A stretch of DNA of 64,000 bases from a virus. The notes beneath the pieces were generated by a model that searched no databases, was not told the DNA's origin, and saw nothing but the letters and a program-made list of their open reading frames with translations. The stretch is taken from positions 18,418 to 82,417 of the IMG/VR virus record IMGVR_UViG_3300036860_000542; one strand, written 5' to 3'. This document shows positions 8,153 through 15,793 of the stretch, piece by piece. Each line of letters begins with the position of its first letter. The first letter of the stretch is position 1. The position numbers and the translations under genes are program-made.

Positions 8153-8346
8153 GCGAGTCCTTCCTTCTCGGCGAACCACTCGTGTACAACGAGCTTGCCT
8201 TCGTGGCCGACGGCGTAGACCTCGGAGTCGTCATCCACCACCGACTTGGGAACCCAGAACTCGTTTCCGTCGATGATGCAGAGGAGAGCGCGCTCGGTCT
8301 CCTTCACGCACTCGACGTCCTCGAGCGTGATCGTGGAACGCGGCAT
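8149..8346 (-). CDS. small phage-type protein
   Basis: 65 residues. The pattern CVKETERALLCIIDGNEFWVPKS, DDDSEVY and LVVHEWFAEKEGL recalls a small all-beta protein common in phage accessory regions, but I cannot attach a function. Confidence 0.65.
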   Translation of the reverse strand: MPRSTITLEDVECVKETERALLCIIDGNEFWVPKSVVDDDSEVYAVGHEGKLVVHEWFAEKEGLA

Positions 8347-8814
8347 CTACCACCTCACCTTCAGACCGTGCTTCTCTTCCAGGTGCATGCGGACGTAACT
8401 GGGCGGGCCGGTCGTGTTGTTGTGGAGGACGTCACCGCAGTCCTCGCAGAGAACATGGTAGCGGCGGCGGCCCGTGTGGAAGCCTTCACCCTTGGCTGGC
8501 GAGATGGAGAATAGGACGCCGGACACGACGACGTCGCAAGTCACGCCGGCTTTGGGGCCGTTGTGGCCGTAGATGTCGTCCGGTCGCGGCCAGGGGAAGG
8601 GCCAGTCGATGCGTTTCGTGTCGGGCGGATCGACGTATCCAGACACGGTCGTCTCCTTCTGCATGAGACAGGTGCAGCCCATCGGCACGAAGGAGTGACC
8701 CTCGTCGAGTGGACTCCCGTGCCTCTTGCGACTTCCACCGCACCCGCAGGTGTCGGGGTCGATCACCTGCAGGCAGCCACGACAGAGGATCTCGGTGTGA
8801 CGTTCCTGGTCCAT
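8347..8814 (-). CDS. Cys/His-rich zinc-binding-like protein
   Basis: 155 residues from ATG 8814, the start that overlaps the upstream microgene as TGATG. CRGC and CGCGG near residues 12-26 and CTC near 45 could form one metal site; a C-terminal CEDC...HLEEKH resembles a C2H2-type finger. This suggests nucleic-acid binding or a structural zinc. The longer frame to 8919 is rejected because another small gene occupies that space in a better frame. Confidence 0.6.
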   Translation of the reverse strand: MDQERHTEILCRGCLQVIDPDTCGCGGSRKRHGSPLDEGHSFVPMGCTCLMQKETTVSGYVDPPDTKRIDWPFPWPRPDDIYGHNGPKAGVTCDVVVSGVLFSISPAKGEGFHTGRRRYHVLCEDCGDVLHNNTTGPPSYVRMHLEEKHGLKVRW

Positions 8815-8927
8815 CACTTCCTCTTCAGGAGCCGCTGTATCGCGGTCCAGCAGAAGTCGCAGAGGTCTCCGAAGGCTCCGTGGTCGGTAGGAGGTGCGTG
8901 CGCGGCGCCTGCGTGACATTTCAGCAT
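8814..8927 (-). CDS. 37-residue Cys-containing microprotein
   Basis: MLKCHAGAAHAPP...GDLCDFCWTAI...KRK. A good ribosome site (AGGAG with AAGGA) precedes ATG 8927, and the stop TGA overlaps the next ATG. CH and CDFC could bind a metal. The call rests on the start/stop overlaps and the ribosome site. Confidence 0.45.
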   Translation of the reverse strand: MLKCHAGAAHAPPTDHGAFGDLCDFCWTAIQRLLKRK

Positions 8928-9181
8928 TCCTTCATCTCCTTCAGCCAACGAGCGACGTCATCCTTCGTCACCTCGAACAGATCGGTGCTCCACTCGCCCG
9001 TCCAGGCGACGAGGAAGACGGCGCCAGAGTCCATGTCCTGTGCGGCACGACGCAGGACTTCGAGTTTGTCACCCTTGTTCTTGACGAAGTGGAGGAGACC
9101 GTCCTTCACACGTCCGAGGGTCACCCTTCTATCCCAGAACGGGCTGTTGTTGGCATCCGTTCGTGCGTGTCTCCACCCCAT
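8921..9181 (-). CDS. hypothetical protein, 86 residues
   Basis: ATG 9181 lies just inside an ATGTACA element; an in-frame GTG 6 nt upstream is the alternative start. AAGGAAGGG is placed as a ribosome site. The C-terminal half (AVFLVAWTGEWSTDLFEVTKDDVARWLKEM) is compact alpha/beta. Function unknown. Confidence 0.6.
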   Translation of the reverse strand: MGWRHARTDANNSPFWDRRVTLGRVKDGLLHFVKNKGDKLEVLRRAAQDMDSGAVFLVAWTGEWSTDLFEVTKDDVARWLKEMKEC

Positions 9182-9198
9182 GTACACCCCTTCCTTAT

Positions 9199-9206
9199 AT
9201 GTACAT
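9199..9206. promoter_or_regulatory. ATGTACAT element between recombinase and downstream gene
   Basis: Perfect 8-bp palindrome; a second TGTACA lies at 9181-9186, overlapping the start codon region of the downstream gene. Function inferred from repeated positioning at 5' ends. Confidence 0.4.
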
Positions 9207-10129
9207 CACTTCTTCTTGGGGTTCAACAACTCAACGGCCTTCTGCTTGGCCGCCTCCCCCCGCTTGTCGTAGATCCGCGTCGTTTCGATAGAAGCGTGTC
9301 CCATCAGGTCTGCTACCACGTTCAGGTCGGCGCCCTTGTCGAGCAGGTGCGTAGCGAAGCTGCGACGCAGGTCATGGGGTGTGAATTCGGTCACACCGGA
9401 TGCACGACGCAGCTCGTAGAGGACGTGGTTGACCCCCACCAGACCGAGTCGGCGGTTCAGTGCCTTGGACTTCGCGTAGCGGACGAACAGAGGACCCGCG
9501 TCGCGTTGTGCGATCAGCTGTTCGACCTGCTTGCGCCAGCCGCTGGGCACGTAGACGGTTCTGTACTTGCCCCCCTTGCCGCGGATCTGTAGGCCGCCGG
9601 TCTTCTTCTCGTAGTCCTCGACGTCCAAAGCGGGCACTTCCGCCCGACGCAGCCCGGCCGCGTACATTAGGACGATGAGAGCGGCGTCTCGAACGCCCGC
9701 GGGGCCTGTGCAGGCTGCTAGAAGCCGGTCGATCTCGTCTTCAGACAGCGAACGTCCGGCCTCCGGCATGGTGCTGTGCGCCATCGACTTGACGTCGATC
9801 GCCTGCATGTACGTCTCGGCCTTTAGTTGCCCCATCCGCCAGGCTTCACGGAGAACCCCACGTACCGCGGATAGGCTCCGGTTGACGGAGCGGGGGCTGT
9901 AGCGCTCGATCAGGCGCGCTCGTAGGGCCTGCACGTGTTGTCGGCGAAGCTTCGTCCACGGCAACGTGAACGCATCGGCCTGGGGCTCGAGGATCCTGGC
10001 CACCGCGTGCAGGGCGGAGAGCATGGAGGCGCGTCCAGAGGGGGCCAGGGAAGCTAGGTAGACGGCGACGGGCTGCGCGGTGACAGGCATAGCCGCTTCT
10101 ACCCGTACGAGACCCTTCTCACGCCGCAT
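9206..10129 (-). CDS. tyrosine recombinase / integrase
   Basis: 307 residues from ATG 10129, or 319 from an in-frame TTG at 10165 (residue numbers below use the longer form). The N-terminal SAM-like core-binding domain spans about 30-115 and the catalytic domain 138-312. All six catalytic residues are visible: R173 in GLRRAE, K200, H264 and R267 in TPHDLRRSF, H290 in MGHASI and nucleophile Y299 in RIYDK. Family: XerC/D-like phage integrases. A TATACT hexamer sits 6 nt upstream of ATG 10129 with TTGAAT 18 nt further, so the message may be nearly leaderless. Att sites were not identified. Confidence 0.95.
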   Translation of the reverse strand: MRREKGLVRVEAAMPVTAQPVAVYLASLAPSGRASMLSALHAVARILEPQADAFTLPWTKLRRQHVQALRARLIERYSPRSVNRSLSAVRGVLREAWRMGQLKAETYMQAIDVKSMAHSTMPEAGRSLSEDEIDRLLAACTGPAGVRDAALIVLMYAAGLRRAEVPALDVEDYEKKTGGLQIRGKGGKYRTVYVPSGWRKQVEQLIAQRDAGPLFVRYAKSKALNRRLGLVGVNHVLYELRRASGVTEFTPHDLRRSFATHLLDKGADLNVVADLMGHASIETTRIYDKRGEAAKQKAVELLNPKKK

Positions 10130-10135
10130 AGAAGG

Positions 10136-10165
10136 AGTATAGCGCGGTATAGAATAGGCATTCAA
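10136..10165 (-). promoter_or_regulatory. sigma70-like promoter of the recombinase gene
   Basis: TTGAAT (-35), 18-nt spacer, TATACT (-10) read on the minus strand. The -10 ends 6 nt before ATG 10129. Confidence 0.5.
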
Positions 10166-10233
10166 GCAAGTGCTAACTAATTGAAATCATTAAGGATTTC
10201 GTCCACTTCGAGATCCCCTCTGGCGATCGCAAC

Positions 10234-10247
10234 TTGACCCTGTACAT
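10234..10247 (+). promoter_or_regulatory. TTGACC / TGTACAT element upstream of fcl
   Basis: TTGACC is followed almost directly by TGTACAT (10241-10247), with a CGCAA half-site just 5'. It lies in the divergent interval between recombinase and fcl. Confidence 0.35.
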
Positions 10248-10268
10248 CGACTCCTGCAACATCGTTGC

Positions 10269-11237
10269 ATGAACGATCTGCAGGGGCGGATCCTGATCAC
10301 CGGGGCCAAAGGTTTCTTGGGCTCCCATCTAGTACGAGCCTTCCTGGACACCCCGATCTACCGCGCAGCGGCCAACGAAGGGGTGATCGAAGGCCTTCTC
10401 ACCCCCCACCATGAGGATCTGGATCTTCTAACCCAAGCGGACGTGTACGACTACTTCTCAGAGCACAGACCCGACGTCGTATTTCACCTTGCCGCGAACG
10501 TCGGCGGCATCGGGGCGAACCGGAGACGCCCTGGTGCCTTCTTCTACGACAACATGATGATGGGCTTGAACGTGATCGACGCCTGCAGGGCCTTCAGGGC
10601 ACGCAAGGTGATCGTCGTGGGCACCGTGTGCAGCTACCCGAAGATTCCGCCGCGCATCCCGTTCCTGGAGGAAGACTTCTGGGAGGGCTATCCCGAGCCC
10701 ACCAACGCGCCCTACGGCATCGCGAAGAAAGCTCTCCTGGTGATGGGACAGGCGTACCGTGAGGAATACGACCTTAATGTCATCCACGTGGTGCCCACCA
10801 ACCTGTACGGCTCAGGCGACGACTTCGACGATGACACCTCCCACGTCATCCCGGCGCTGATCAAGAAGATCCTCGCGGCGCAGAAGGCAGGAGAGGACCA
10901 TATCGTCGTCTGGGGCGATGGGTCGCCGACTCGAGAGTTCTTGTACGTCGAGGACTGCGTGCGCGGTCTTCTCACCGCCGCGGAGTTCTACAGCGACTAC
11001 ATGCCTCTGAACCTCGGCAGCGGCCAGGAGATATCCATTCTCAACCTCGTAACGCTGATCGCCAACACGGTGGGTTGGCAGGGCAATGTCTGGTGGAACA
11101 AGGAGATGCCGAACGGGCAGCCACGGCGGGCCGTGGACAGCAGCGTCGCCTACTCGATGGGATGGAAGCCGCGCATGCACCTTCACGAAGGCATTCGTCT
11201 CACGATCGATTGGTACCAGAACGGGGGTGAGCTGTGA
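10269..11237 (+). CDS. fcl: GDP-L-fucose synthase
   Basis: 322 residues, extended SDR. NADP-binding GAKGFLG lies near residue 12; AANVGGIGANRRRP and YDNMMMGLNVIDACR match the GDP-fucose synthase family closely, as do GTVCSYPK, catalytic YGIAKK and PTNLYGSGDDFD. The enzyme epimerises and reduces GDP-4-keto-6-deoxymannose to GDP-L-fucose. Its stop overlaps the GTG start of gmd, the enzyme supplying its substrate, so the two form a complete two-step pathway from GDP-mannose. The pair runs opposite to the flanking glycosyltransferase genes. Confidence 0.92.
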   Translation: MNDLQGRILITGAKGFLGSHLVRAFLDTPIYRAAANEGVIEGLLTPHHEDLDLLTQADVYDYFSEHRPDVVFHLAANVGGIGANRRRPGAFFYDNMMMGLNVIDACRAFRARKVIVVGTVCSYPKIPPRIPFLEEDFWEGYPEPTNAPYGIAKKALLVMGQAYREEYDLNVIHVVPTNLYGSGDDFDDDTSHVIPALIKKILAAQKAGEDHIVVWGDGSPTREFLYVEDCVRGLLTAAEFYSDYMPLNLGSGQEISILNLVTLIANTVGWQGNVWWNKEMPNGQPRRAVDSSVAYSMGWKPRMHLHEGIRLTIDWYQNGGEL

Positions 11238-12205
11238 AGCGTGCGCTGATTACCGGAGCCGCGGGCCAAGACGGCTACTGGCTCGCCAAGTTGCTCCTCG
11301 AGAAGGAGTACGATGTCCACGGCATCGTGCGGCGGTCCAGCAACCCAGTGGTCGCTCGCGTCGCCACCATGCCCATCACCCTGCACGTTGCCGACATGAC
11401 CGATCAGCACTCGCTCGACATGGTGATCTCGCAGGTCGATCCGCAGGAGGTCTACAATCTGGCAGCACAGTCGCACGTGGGTCTGTCGTTCGAGATCCCC
11501 GAGTACACAGCCGACGTCACTGGCCTGGGAGCGTTGCGCTTGCTCATGGCCTGCAGGAAGCACGCGCCGCAGGCCCGCTTCTACCAGGCCAGCACGTCCG
11601 AGCTCTTCGGATCGGCCCCCGGACCGCAGAACGAGGCCACGCCCTTCCACCCTCGCAGCCCCTATGGCGTTGCCAAAGCGTTCGCCTACTACTCCGTGCA
11701 GAACTACCGTGAGGCATACGGGATGTTCGCCGTGAACGGCATCCTCTTCAACCACGAGAGCGAGCACCGCGGGACGGAATTTGTGAGTCGCAAGATCACC
11801 ATGGCCGCCGCTCGTATCAAGGCTGGGTCCCACACCAAACTGCGTCTCGGCAACCTGGACGCGATGCGCGACTGGGGACACGCCGAGGACTACGTCCGCG
11901 CCATGTGGATGATGCTGCAGCAGGACAAGCCTCAGGACTACGTGATCGGCACGGGTGTATCCCATACGGTGCGCGACTTCCTCGATGCCGCCTTCGGGGA
12001 GCTCAGGTTGCCGTGGGAGGGCTACGTGGAGATCGTGCCTGAGCTCTACCGACCGGCGGAGGTCAACATGCTCTGCGCCGACTGGAGCAGGGCCCGCCTC
12101 GAGCTAGGCTGGGAACCGCAGATCAGCTTCAGGGAGCTCGTCAAGCGGATGATCAGCCACGACGTGCGATTGGTACTGGACTCTCGCCGCGCCGTGAGGC
12201 CCTGA
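11234..12205 (+). CDS. gmd: GDP-mannose 4,6-dehydratase
   Basis: 323 residues from GTG 11234 (GTGA overlap with fcl). TGAAGQDGYWLA is the diagnostic NADP-binding opening; YNLAAQSHVG, the STSELFG strand, SPYGVAKAFAYY (catalytic Tyr/Lys) and FNHESEHRG are all family hallmarks. It converts GDP-mannose to GDP-4-keto-6-deoxy-D-mannose for the fucose synthase. Its 3' end overlaps a convergent minus-strand gene. Confidence 0.95.
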   Translation: MKRALITGAAGQDGYWLAKLLLEKEYDVHGIVRRSSNPVVARVATMPITLHVADMTDQHSLDMVISQVDPQEVYNLAAQSHVGLSFEIPEYTADVTGLGALRLLMACRKHAPQARFYQASTSELFGSAPGPQNEATPFHPRSPYGVAKAFAYYSVQNYREAYGMFAVNGILFNHESEHRGTEFVSRKITMAAARIKAGSHTKLRLGNLDAMRDWGHAEDYVRAMWMMLQQDKPQDYVIGTGVSHTVRDFLDAAFGELRLPWEGYVEIVPELYRPAEVNMLCADWSRARLELGWEPQISFRELVKRMISHDVRLVLDSRRAVRP

Positions 12206-12392
12206 TCTGCGCGAACCACCGCTGCAAGGCGGGGTGCGGCAGGCGGCAGCAGAACGCGCAGAGGTGCAGGTCTCCGTCCACGCTGATCCATCTGTCGGGG
12301 AGCGGCTCGGTGCCGTACTTCTTCACCGGTTTGGGCGGCGTCTCGATGCTGCACTTGTCGCAGGTGAAGTAGTAGGTCACTTGATAGAACAA
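12153..12392 (-). CDS. small CxxC protein
   Basis: 79 residues. CDKC at 11-14 and CAFC at 45-48 would make a four-Cys zinc ribbon. The last 53 nt overlap gmd on the other strand, so the C-terminal 15 residues may be poorly constrained. No function assigned. Confidence 0.55.
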   Translation of the reverse strand: MFYQVTYYFTCDKCSIETPPKPVKKYGTEPLPDRWISVDGDLHLCAFCCRLPHPALQRWFAQIRASRRGESPVPIARRG

Positions 12393-12796
12393 CCGAGCCG
12401 TTCAGCCATCTTGATGGCGTCCTCGGTAGTGGCGAAGGAGCCGTACGACTTGTCGGTGTCCCAGCTCACGTAGCCGTGCAACGCAACACGGCCGTCGGCG
12501 TGGTCCACGTAGCAGTGCTCGACACGACCGGTGGCCATGGACGCCTTGTAGATCGCGTAGCCTCCATAGAACGTGAGTCCGCCAACGAGGACGACGATCA
12601 CGAGTCCAAAGAAGGACGTGAGAGTGTCCTCGCTCCACAGCGACTTCCACGCCCGTGCGAATCTCTCCGGCCAGGTGACCACCGATTCGAGGAGCTTGGC
12701 GTTCTTCTGTCTGAGGACGGCGTTCTCCACTTCGAGCTCATCGGCGTACTGTCGCCAGAGATCTGCGTTGTCGCTATCACGATAGGGCTTGCTCAT
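12377..12796 (-). CDS. coiled-coil membrane protein
   Basis: 139 residues from ATG 12796 (ATGA overlap). Residues 10-45 form a helix rich in Glu, Leu and Lys (WRQYADELEVENAVLRQK); one membrane helix (SFFGLVIVVLVGGLTFYGGYAIY) sits near 60-84; a small C-terminal domain with YVDHADGRV and two Cys follows. Could be an envelope or virion-membrane protein; no family recognised. Confidence 0.6.
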   Translation of the reverse strand: MSKPYRDSDNADLWRQYADELEVENAVLRQKNAKLLESVVTWPERFARAWKSLWSEDTLTSFFGLVIVVLVGGLTFYGGYAIYKASMATGRVEHCYVDHADGRVALHGYVSWDTDKSYGSFATTEDAIKMAERLGCSIK

Positions 12797-13002
12797 GGTT
12801 TCCCCTTCTGAGCCACCGCAGGTGGCGGCTCTGTACATTGTCCTCGCGGAGTCGGCTTGCACTCGCACTCCGCGCCACCAAGACCTCCGTGACACTTGCA
12901 GACGAACCCGTTCTCCCAACGGTGCTTCACCTGGATGGTGCAACCCGGACCGGCGTAGACGGCAGCCAAGATGAACACGATGTCCCAGAACCGACGACTC
13001 AT
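12793..13002 (-). CDS. small exported Cys-rich protein, probable lipoprotein
   Basis: 69 residues. The first 21 (MSRRFWDIVFILAAVYAGPGC) look like a signal peptide ending at a Cys, followed by KCHGGLGGAECEC, which could form disulphides. A TGTACAT copy lies in the 3' part of the gene. Confidence 0.5.
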   Translation of the reverse strand: MSRRFWDIVFILAAVYAGPGCTIQVKHRWENGFVCKCHGGLGGAECECKPTPRGQCTEPPPAVAQKGKP

Positions 13003-13136
13003 ATCGGACCTCCTGTGCAGAAGCAGTTACCGCGTAGCTTCCTGCACCGCTTGCAACGGTTCAGGAGGACGAACAAGAGCCCGCCTAGGTTGACGAGCAG
13101 CGTCCCGAAGATCATGGTGGCGAGGAGCGGCAGCAT
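12999..13136 (-). CDS. small membrane protein with CxxC tail
   Basis: 45 residues starting MLPLLATM at ATG 13136, which overlaps the upstream stop as TGATG. A single membrane helix occupies about 2-26, followed by NRCKRCRK and NCFC. The 62-residue reading starts inside the neighbour and is not preferred. Confidence 0.5.
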   Translation of the reverse strand: MLPLLATMIFGTLLVNLGGLLFVLLNRCKRCRKLRGNCFCTGGPI

Positions 13137-13447
13137 CACACCCGTGGCGGCCAGGTCCAGTGCTTGTGCTTCGGGTCTGGTGCGCACGGAACGTCGGGCA
13201 GCACACGATCACCGTAGGCGAGAGCACCGTGCACGCCTGGATCGTAGATCGGGCGCAGGTAGACCGCGTAGCAGCGCTCGTCCAGCTTCGGGTTGTAGCT
13301 GTGGTGATGAACGACCCAGTCGGATGTGCGCTGCAACGCGGTTACCTTGTCTTGGTCGAAGACCGATCGGGTGATGATGCAGACCATCGGCTCGTCGCAG
13401 CGCTCGTGCGGCCAGAAGAAGACGACGCGACCCGGTGTGGGTTTCAT
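13136..13447 (-). CDS. hypothetical protein, 103 residues
   Basis: Starts MKPTPGRVVFFWPH at ATG 13447, overlapping the MazG-like gene stop. Contains YAVYLRPIYDPG and a His/Pro-rich end. No recognisable family. Confidence 0.55.
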   Translation of the reverse strand: MKPTPGRVVFFWPHERCDEPMVCIITRSVFDQDKVTALQRTSDWVVHHHSYNPKLDERCYAVYLRPIYDPGVHGALAYGDRVLPDVPCAPDPKHKHWTWPPRV

Positions 13448-13776
13448 CAGCAGGCCTTTCCGCCGTGGCGGTACGGCCGCGTCACGTTGAAGAGGTACTT
13501 CTCCTCGATCGCGGCGTCGAGGTCGATGCCGAGCGCACCAGCGAGGTCGTAAGCACGGATCACGACGTCGGCGAGCTCGGAGGGGAATCCCTCCACCTTG
13601 CCGTCCTCGCGACGACGCAACTTCATGTCGCCTTCGCGGTAGCACTCCAGCGCCTCGCTGATCTCGGAGTGCATGAGGCACAACTTCTCTGGGATCACCT
13701 TCTCCGGCTCGGGCTGGTTGTCCCACCAACCCTTCTCCCTCGACAGCGCATGATGCTTGTTCATCGGATGCTTCAT
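13447..13776 (-). CDS. MazG-like nucleotide pyrophosphohydrolase
   Basis: 109 residues from ATG 13776, which forms an ATGA overlap with the microgene upstream; an in-frame ATG at 13800 is the alternative. HSEISEALE (E38, E41) and ELADVVIRAYD (E67, D70) are the paired acidic helices that hold the metal in all-alpha NTP pyrophosphohydrolases. Phage members hydrolyse (d)NTPs or alarmones; the substrate here is unknown. Confidence 0.8.
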   Translation of the reverse strand: MKHPMNKHHALSREKGWWDNQPEPEKVIPEKLCLMHSEISEALECYREGDMKLRRREDGKVEGFPSELADVVIRAYDLAGALGIDLDAAIEEKYLFNVTRPYRHGGKAC

Positions 13777-13871
13777 CGGCACACCCCTTTGTTCGGCCAT
13801 GAGGGGAGCATCGATTTCAGCAGCCAGTAGAGGATCTGGGAATCGGAGATGCGGACTACGGACAACGTCAT
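13773..13871 (-). CDS. 32-residue microprotein upstream of mazG-like gene
   Basis: MTLSVVRISDSQILYWLLKS...KGVCR. GGGGG precedes ATG 13871 as a ribosome site and the stop overlaps the next ATG as ATGA. Hydrophobic centre could sit at a membrane. Call rests on start/stop context only. Confidence 0.35.
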   Translation of the reverse strand: MTLSVVRISDSQILYWLLKSMLPSWPNKGVCR

Positions 13872-13883
13872 CGAAGCCCCCTG

Positions 13884-13891
13884 ATGTACAT
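13884..13891. promoter_or_regulatory. ATGTACAT element upstream of mazG-like unit
   Basis: Perfect 8-bp palindrome in the gap between two minus-strand genes, just 5' of the 32-residue microgene. Confidence 0.4.
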
Positions 13892-13908
13892 AGACTACAA
13901 GAGGAGGC

Positions 13909-14094
13909 TCAACCTGTCCACGCCGAAGGCGCGTCACCCCCCTCGCAAAGCCACTGGTCGAGCTCCTGGAAGCCCTTGGCGAGCTGCACGCAGGTCTCCG
14001 CGTTGATCCGCTGGTCCTTGTCCGCCGCGTCGCTGATCTGCCGCGCCAGGTTGCGGAGGACGTTGAGTACCGCGTTCGGGTTAGTGATATCCAT
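13909..14094 (-). CDS. hypothetical protein, 61 residues
   Basis: All-helical, mildly acidic: ANVLNVLRNLARQISDAADK-like helices then CVQLAKGFQELDQW. AGGAGGT-like sequence lies upstream of the ATG. Function unknown. Confidence 0.55.
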   Translation of the reverse strand: MDITNPNAVLNVLRNLARQISDAADKDQRINAETCVQLAKGFQELDQWLCEGGDAPSAWTG

Positions 14095-14105
14095 TACTTA
14101 CCTCC

Positions 14106-14444
14106 TCACCCGATCCTGGGCACGGTCATCGGTCCGTTGGGGCCGACGATCCGCGGCGCTTCGCCGACCTTGAGCCGCTCCACCCGCGCCACCTGGTCGG
14201 CTTCGAACATCACCTCGGCCATGACCGGCTCGCGGTTCGGCCCCTCGCCCTTGCTCAGCATGACGAAGATGCCATCGACGGGTCCCGCCCTGAGCAGGCC
14301 GGCCGCCGCCGAGCTCGCCATGGCGCCCTTCAGCGTGGGGATGAGCGACTGGGTCTTGAAGTGGACCTGGCACTCGACTCCGGGGATGCCGTTCGCCGCC
14401 ATGCCCTCTTCGATCAGCTTCTCGAGCAATGCCTTCATGTACAT
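14106..14444 (-). CDS. hypothetical protein starting in ATGTACATG
   Basis: 112 residues. The start codon is the first ATG of ATGTACATG (14437-14444 is the palindrome), 9 nt after AAAGGAG. The protein (helical N-terminus, Gly/Ala-rich middle, FVMLSKGEGPNREP, beta-like C-terminus) is unfamiliar. Confidence 0.6.
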   Translation of the reverse strand: MYMKALLEKLIEEGMAANGIPGVECQVHFKTQSLIPTLKGAMASSAAAGLLRAGPVDGIFVMLSKGEGPNREPVMAEVMFEADQVARVERLKVGEAPRIVGPNGPMTVPRIG

Positions 14445-14459
14445 GAACCGTTTCTCCTT

Positions 14460-14612
14460 TCACTTCTTGTTGAGGAGCTCCTGCGCCGCCTTGACGATGA
14501 GCTCGGTGACCGAACACTCGTCCTTCTTGGCGCGCTTGCTCAGCTTCTGCCAGAGCTCCTCGGGCAGAAGGAGGTGCGTGTTGTGGACGGTCGGATCCTT
14601 CTTCTTTGCCAT
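14460..14612 (-). CDS. ribbon-helix-helix-like regulator
   Basis: 50 residues. NTHLLLPEELWQKLSKRAKKDECSVTELIVKAAQELL fits the strand-helix-helix layout of Arc/CopG-type DNA-binding proteins. ATG 14612 overlaps the upstream glycosyltransferase stop (TGATG). It may regulate this operon. Confidence 0.7.
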   Translation of the reverse strand: MAKKKDPTVHNTHLLLPEELWQKLSKRAKKDECSVTELIVKAAQELLNKK

Positions 14613-15793
14613 CAGCATTCCTCCAGGAACTTCTTCCAGTGGGCGCCGACCGCTCGATAGGAGAATCGGGTCTCCATTCGGGTCCGATCCGCGGTGTCCC
14701 GCTTCAGTCGCCTGTTGTAGGCGTAGCGCATGAGGGCCTTGGCGTCGCTGATGTTCGGCTCCGCCCAGTTCTGGCTGCCATCGATGCCCGTCGGCACCGC
14801 TCGCTTCATCGGCGTGAAGGTGAAGCCTCCGATGTTCACCTGCTTGCCCGCCTTCACCTCGGGGGTGATGGCAGGCGTGAGGAAGTAGTCGATCTCTTGC
14901 GCCTGCGAGTAGCCGCCTAGGAACTCCCACTGGCCGCCGAATCCCGTGGCGATCATCGGGTTGCCGACGATGGCGGCCTCGAAGGCTCCTAGGGCCCACG
15001 CTTCGCCTCGCGACAACGTGACGTAGCAGTGGGAGGTGTGGTGGAGCTCGCGAAGCTCGAGCTCATTGAGCCGACGGTCCTTCATCGGGAAGTCGTGCTT
15101 CACGAACTCGACCTCTGGGAGATCGTCCAGGCCGGAGCACCGCAGGAGGTGCATGACGTCATCGTCGATGACGTCCTGAGCGACGAAACGCAGCTTCACC
15201 TTGTCCTTCGACCCGCGGAACTCGGACAGGTACGCCTTGAGGAGGCCAATCGGGTTCTTCCGCTCGTTCCAGAGGTTGATGGTGTAGAAGATGTACGGTT
15301 CATCCGGCGGGACCGGCGGGTCCTCCACCCACCAGAACTTCGGCTCGAAGCCGTACGGGATGACCTTCAGCTTGTGGGTCTGGATGCCGCTGCGGGCGAG
15401 CGCGGTGCTCGTGAAGTTCGACGGGCCGATGACGTAGTCGAAGTGCGCATCCAGCACCTTGCCGTCCGACTCGGGTAGACGGTCCGTCTCCCAAGTCGTG
15501 TAGCAGATCTTCTTCACGCTAGGACCAGGGTCCAGGTCCTTGTTGATGAACTCGTGCGCGAAGCGCGGGATCGTCATCACGATGACGTGGGTCGGATCGT
15601 CGAAGGCCCGCACGCGCTCGAGGAGACACCCGTAGCGCGGATCGAGATCCTCGGTGTTGCAGTCGTGGAGTGGGGTGATCGAGAGGTTGACCCCCGCCTG
15701 GTAGAGAGCCATGGCAGTGTCATGCGCCGCCTGGGCGTAGCCGGAGTGGACCGCGAACGGACAGATGAACTCTACCTTGATGGGCTTGCCCAT
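14612..15793 (-). CDS. family 4-like glycosyltransferase (GT-B)
   Basis: 393 residues from ATG 15793. The N-terminal domain opens VEFICPFAVHSGYAQAA; YTINLWNERKNPIGLLKAY marks the start of the donor-binding domain and LSRGEAWALGAFEAAIVGNPMIATGFGG is the group-1 ExxE-type nucleotide-sugar segment (SRGE...E). Probably cytoplasmic. It belongs with the adjacent GT-A enzyme, whose 3' end it overlaps by about 20 nt. Confidence 0.85.
   Translation of the reverse strand: MGKPIKVEFICPFAVHSGYAQAAHDTAMALYQAGVNLSITPLHDCNTEDLDPRYGCLLERVRAFDDPTHVIVMTIPRFAHEFINKDLDPGPSVKKICYTTWETDRLPESDGKVLDAHFDYVIGPSNFTSTALARSGIQTHKLKVIPYGFEPKFWWVEDPPVPPDEPYIFYTINLWNERKNPIGLLKAYLSEFRGSKDKVKLRFVAQDVIDDDVMHLLRCSGLDDLPEVEFVKHDFPMKDRRLNELELRELHHTSHCYVTLSRGEAWALGAFEAAIVGNPMIATGFGGQWEFLGGYSQAQEIDYFLTPAITPEVKAGKQVNIGGFTFTPMKRAVPTGIDGSQNWAEPNISDAKALMRYAYNRRLKRDTADRTRMETRFSYRAVGAHWKKFLEEC

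Noticed and set aside
8815-8919. N-terminal extension MSRRRRARTS... of the Cys/His-rich protein.
   Set aside because: The same DNA encodes a 37-residue gene in another frame with a proper ribosome site and TGATG overlap.
10160-10268. An attachment site beside the recombinase gene.
   Set aside because: No direct repeat or tRNA 3' end is visible and the other element boundary is not in the window.
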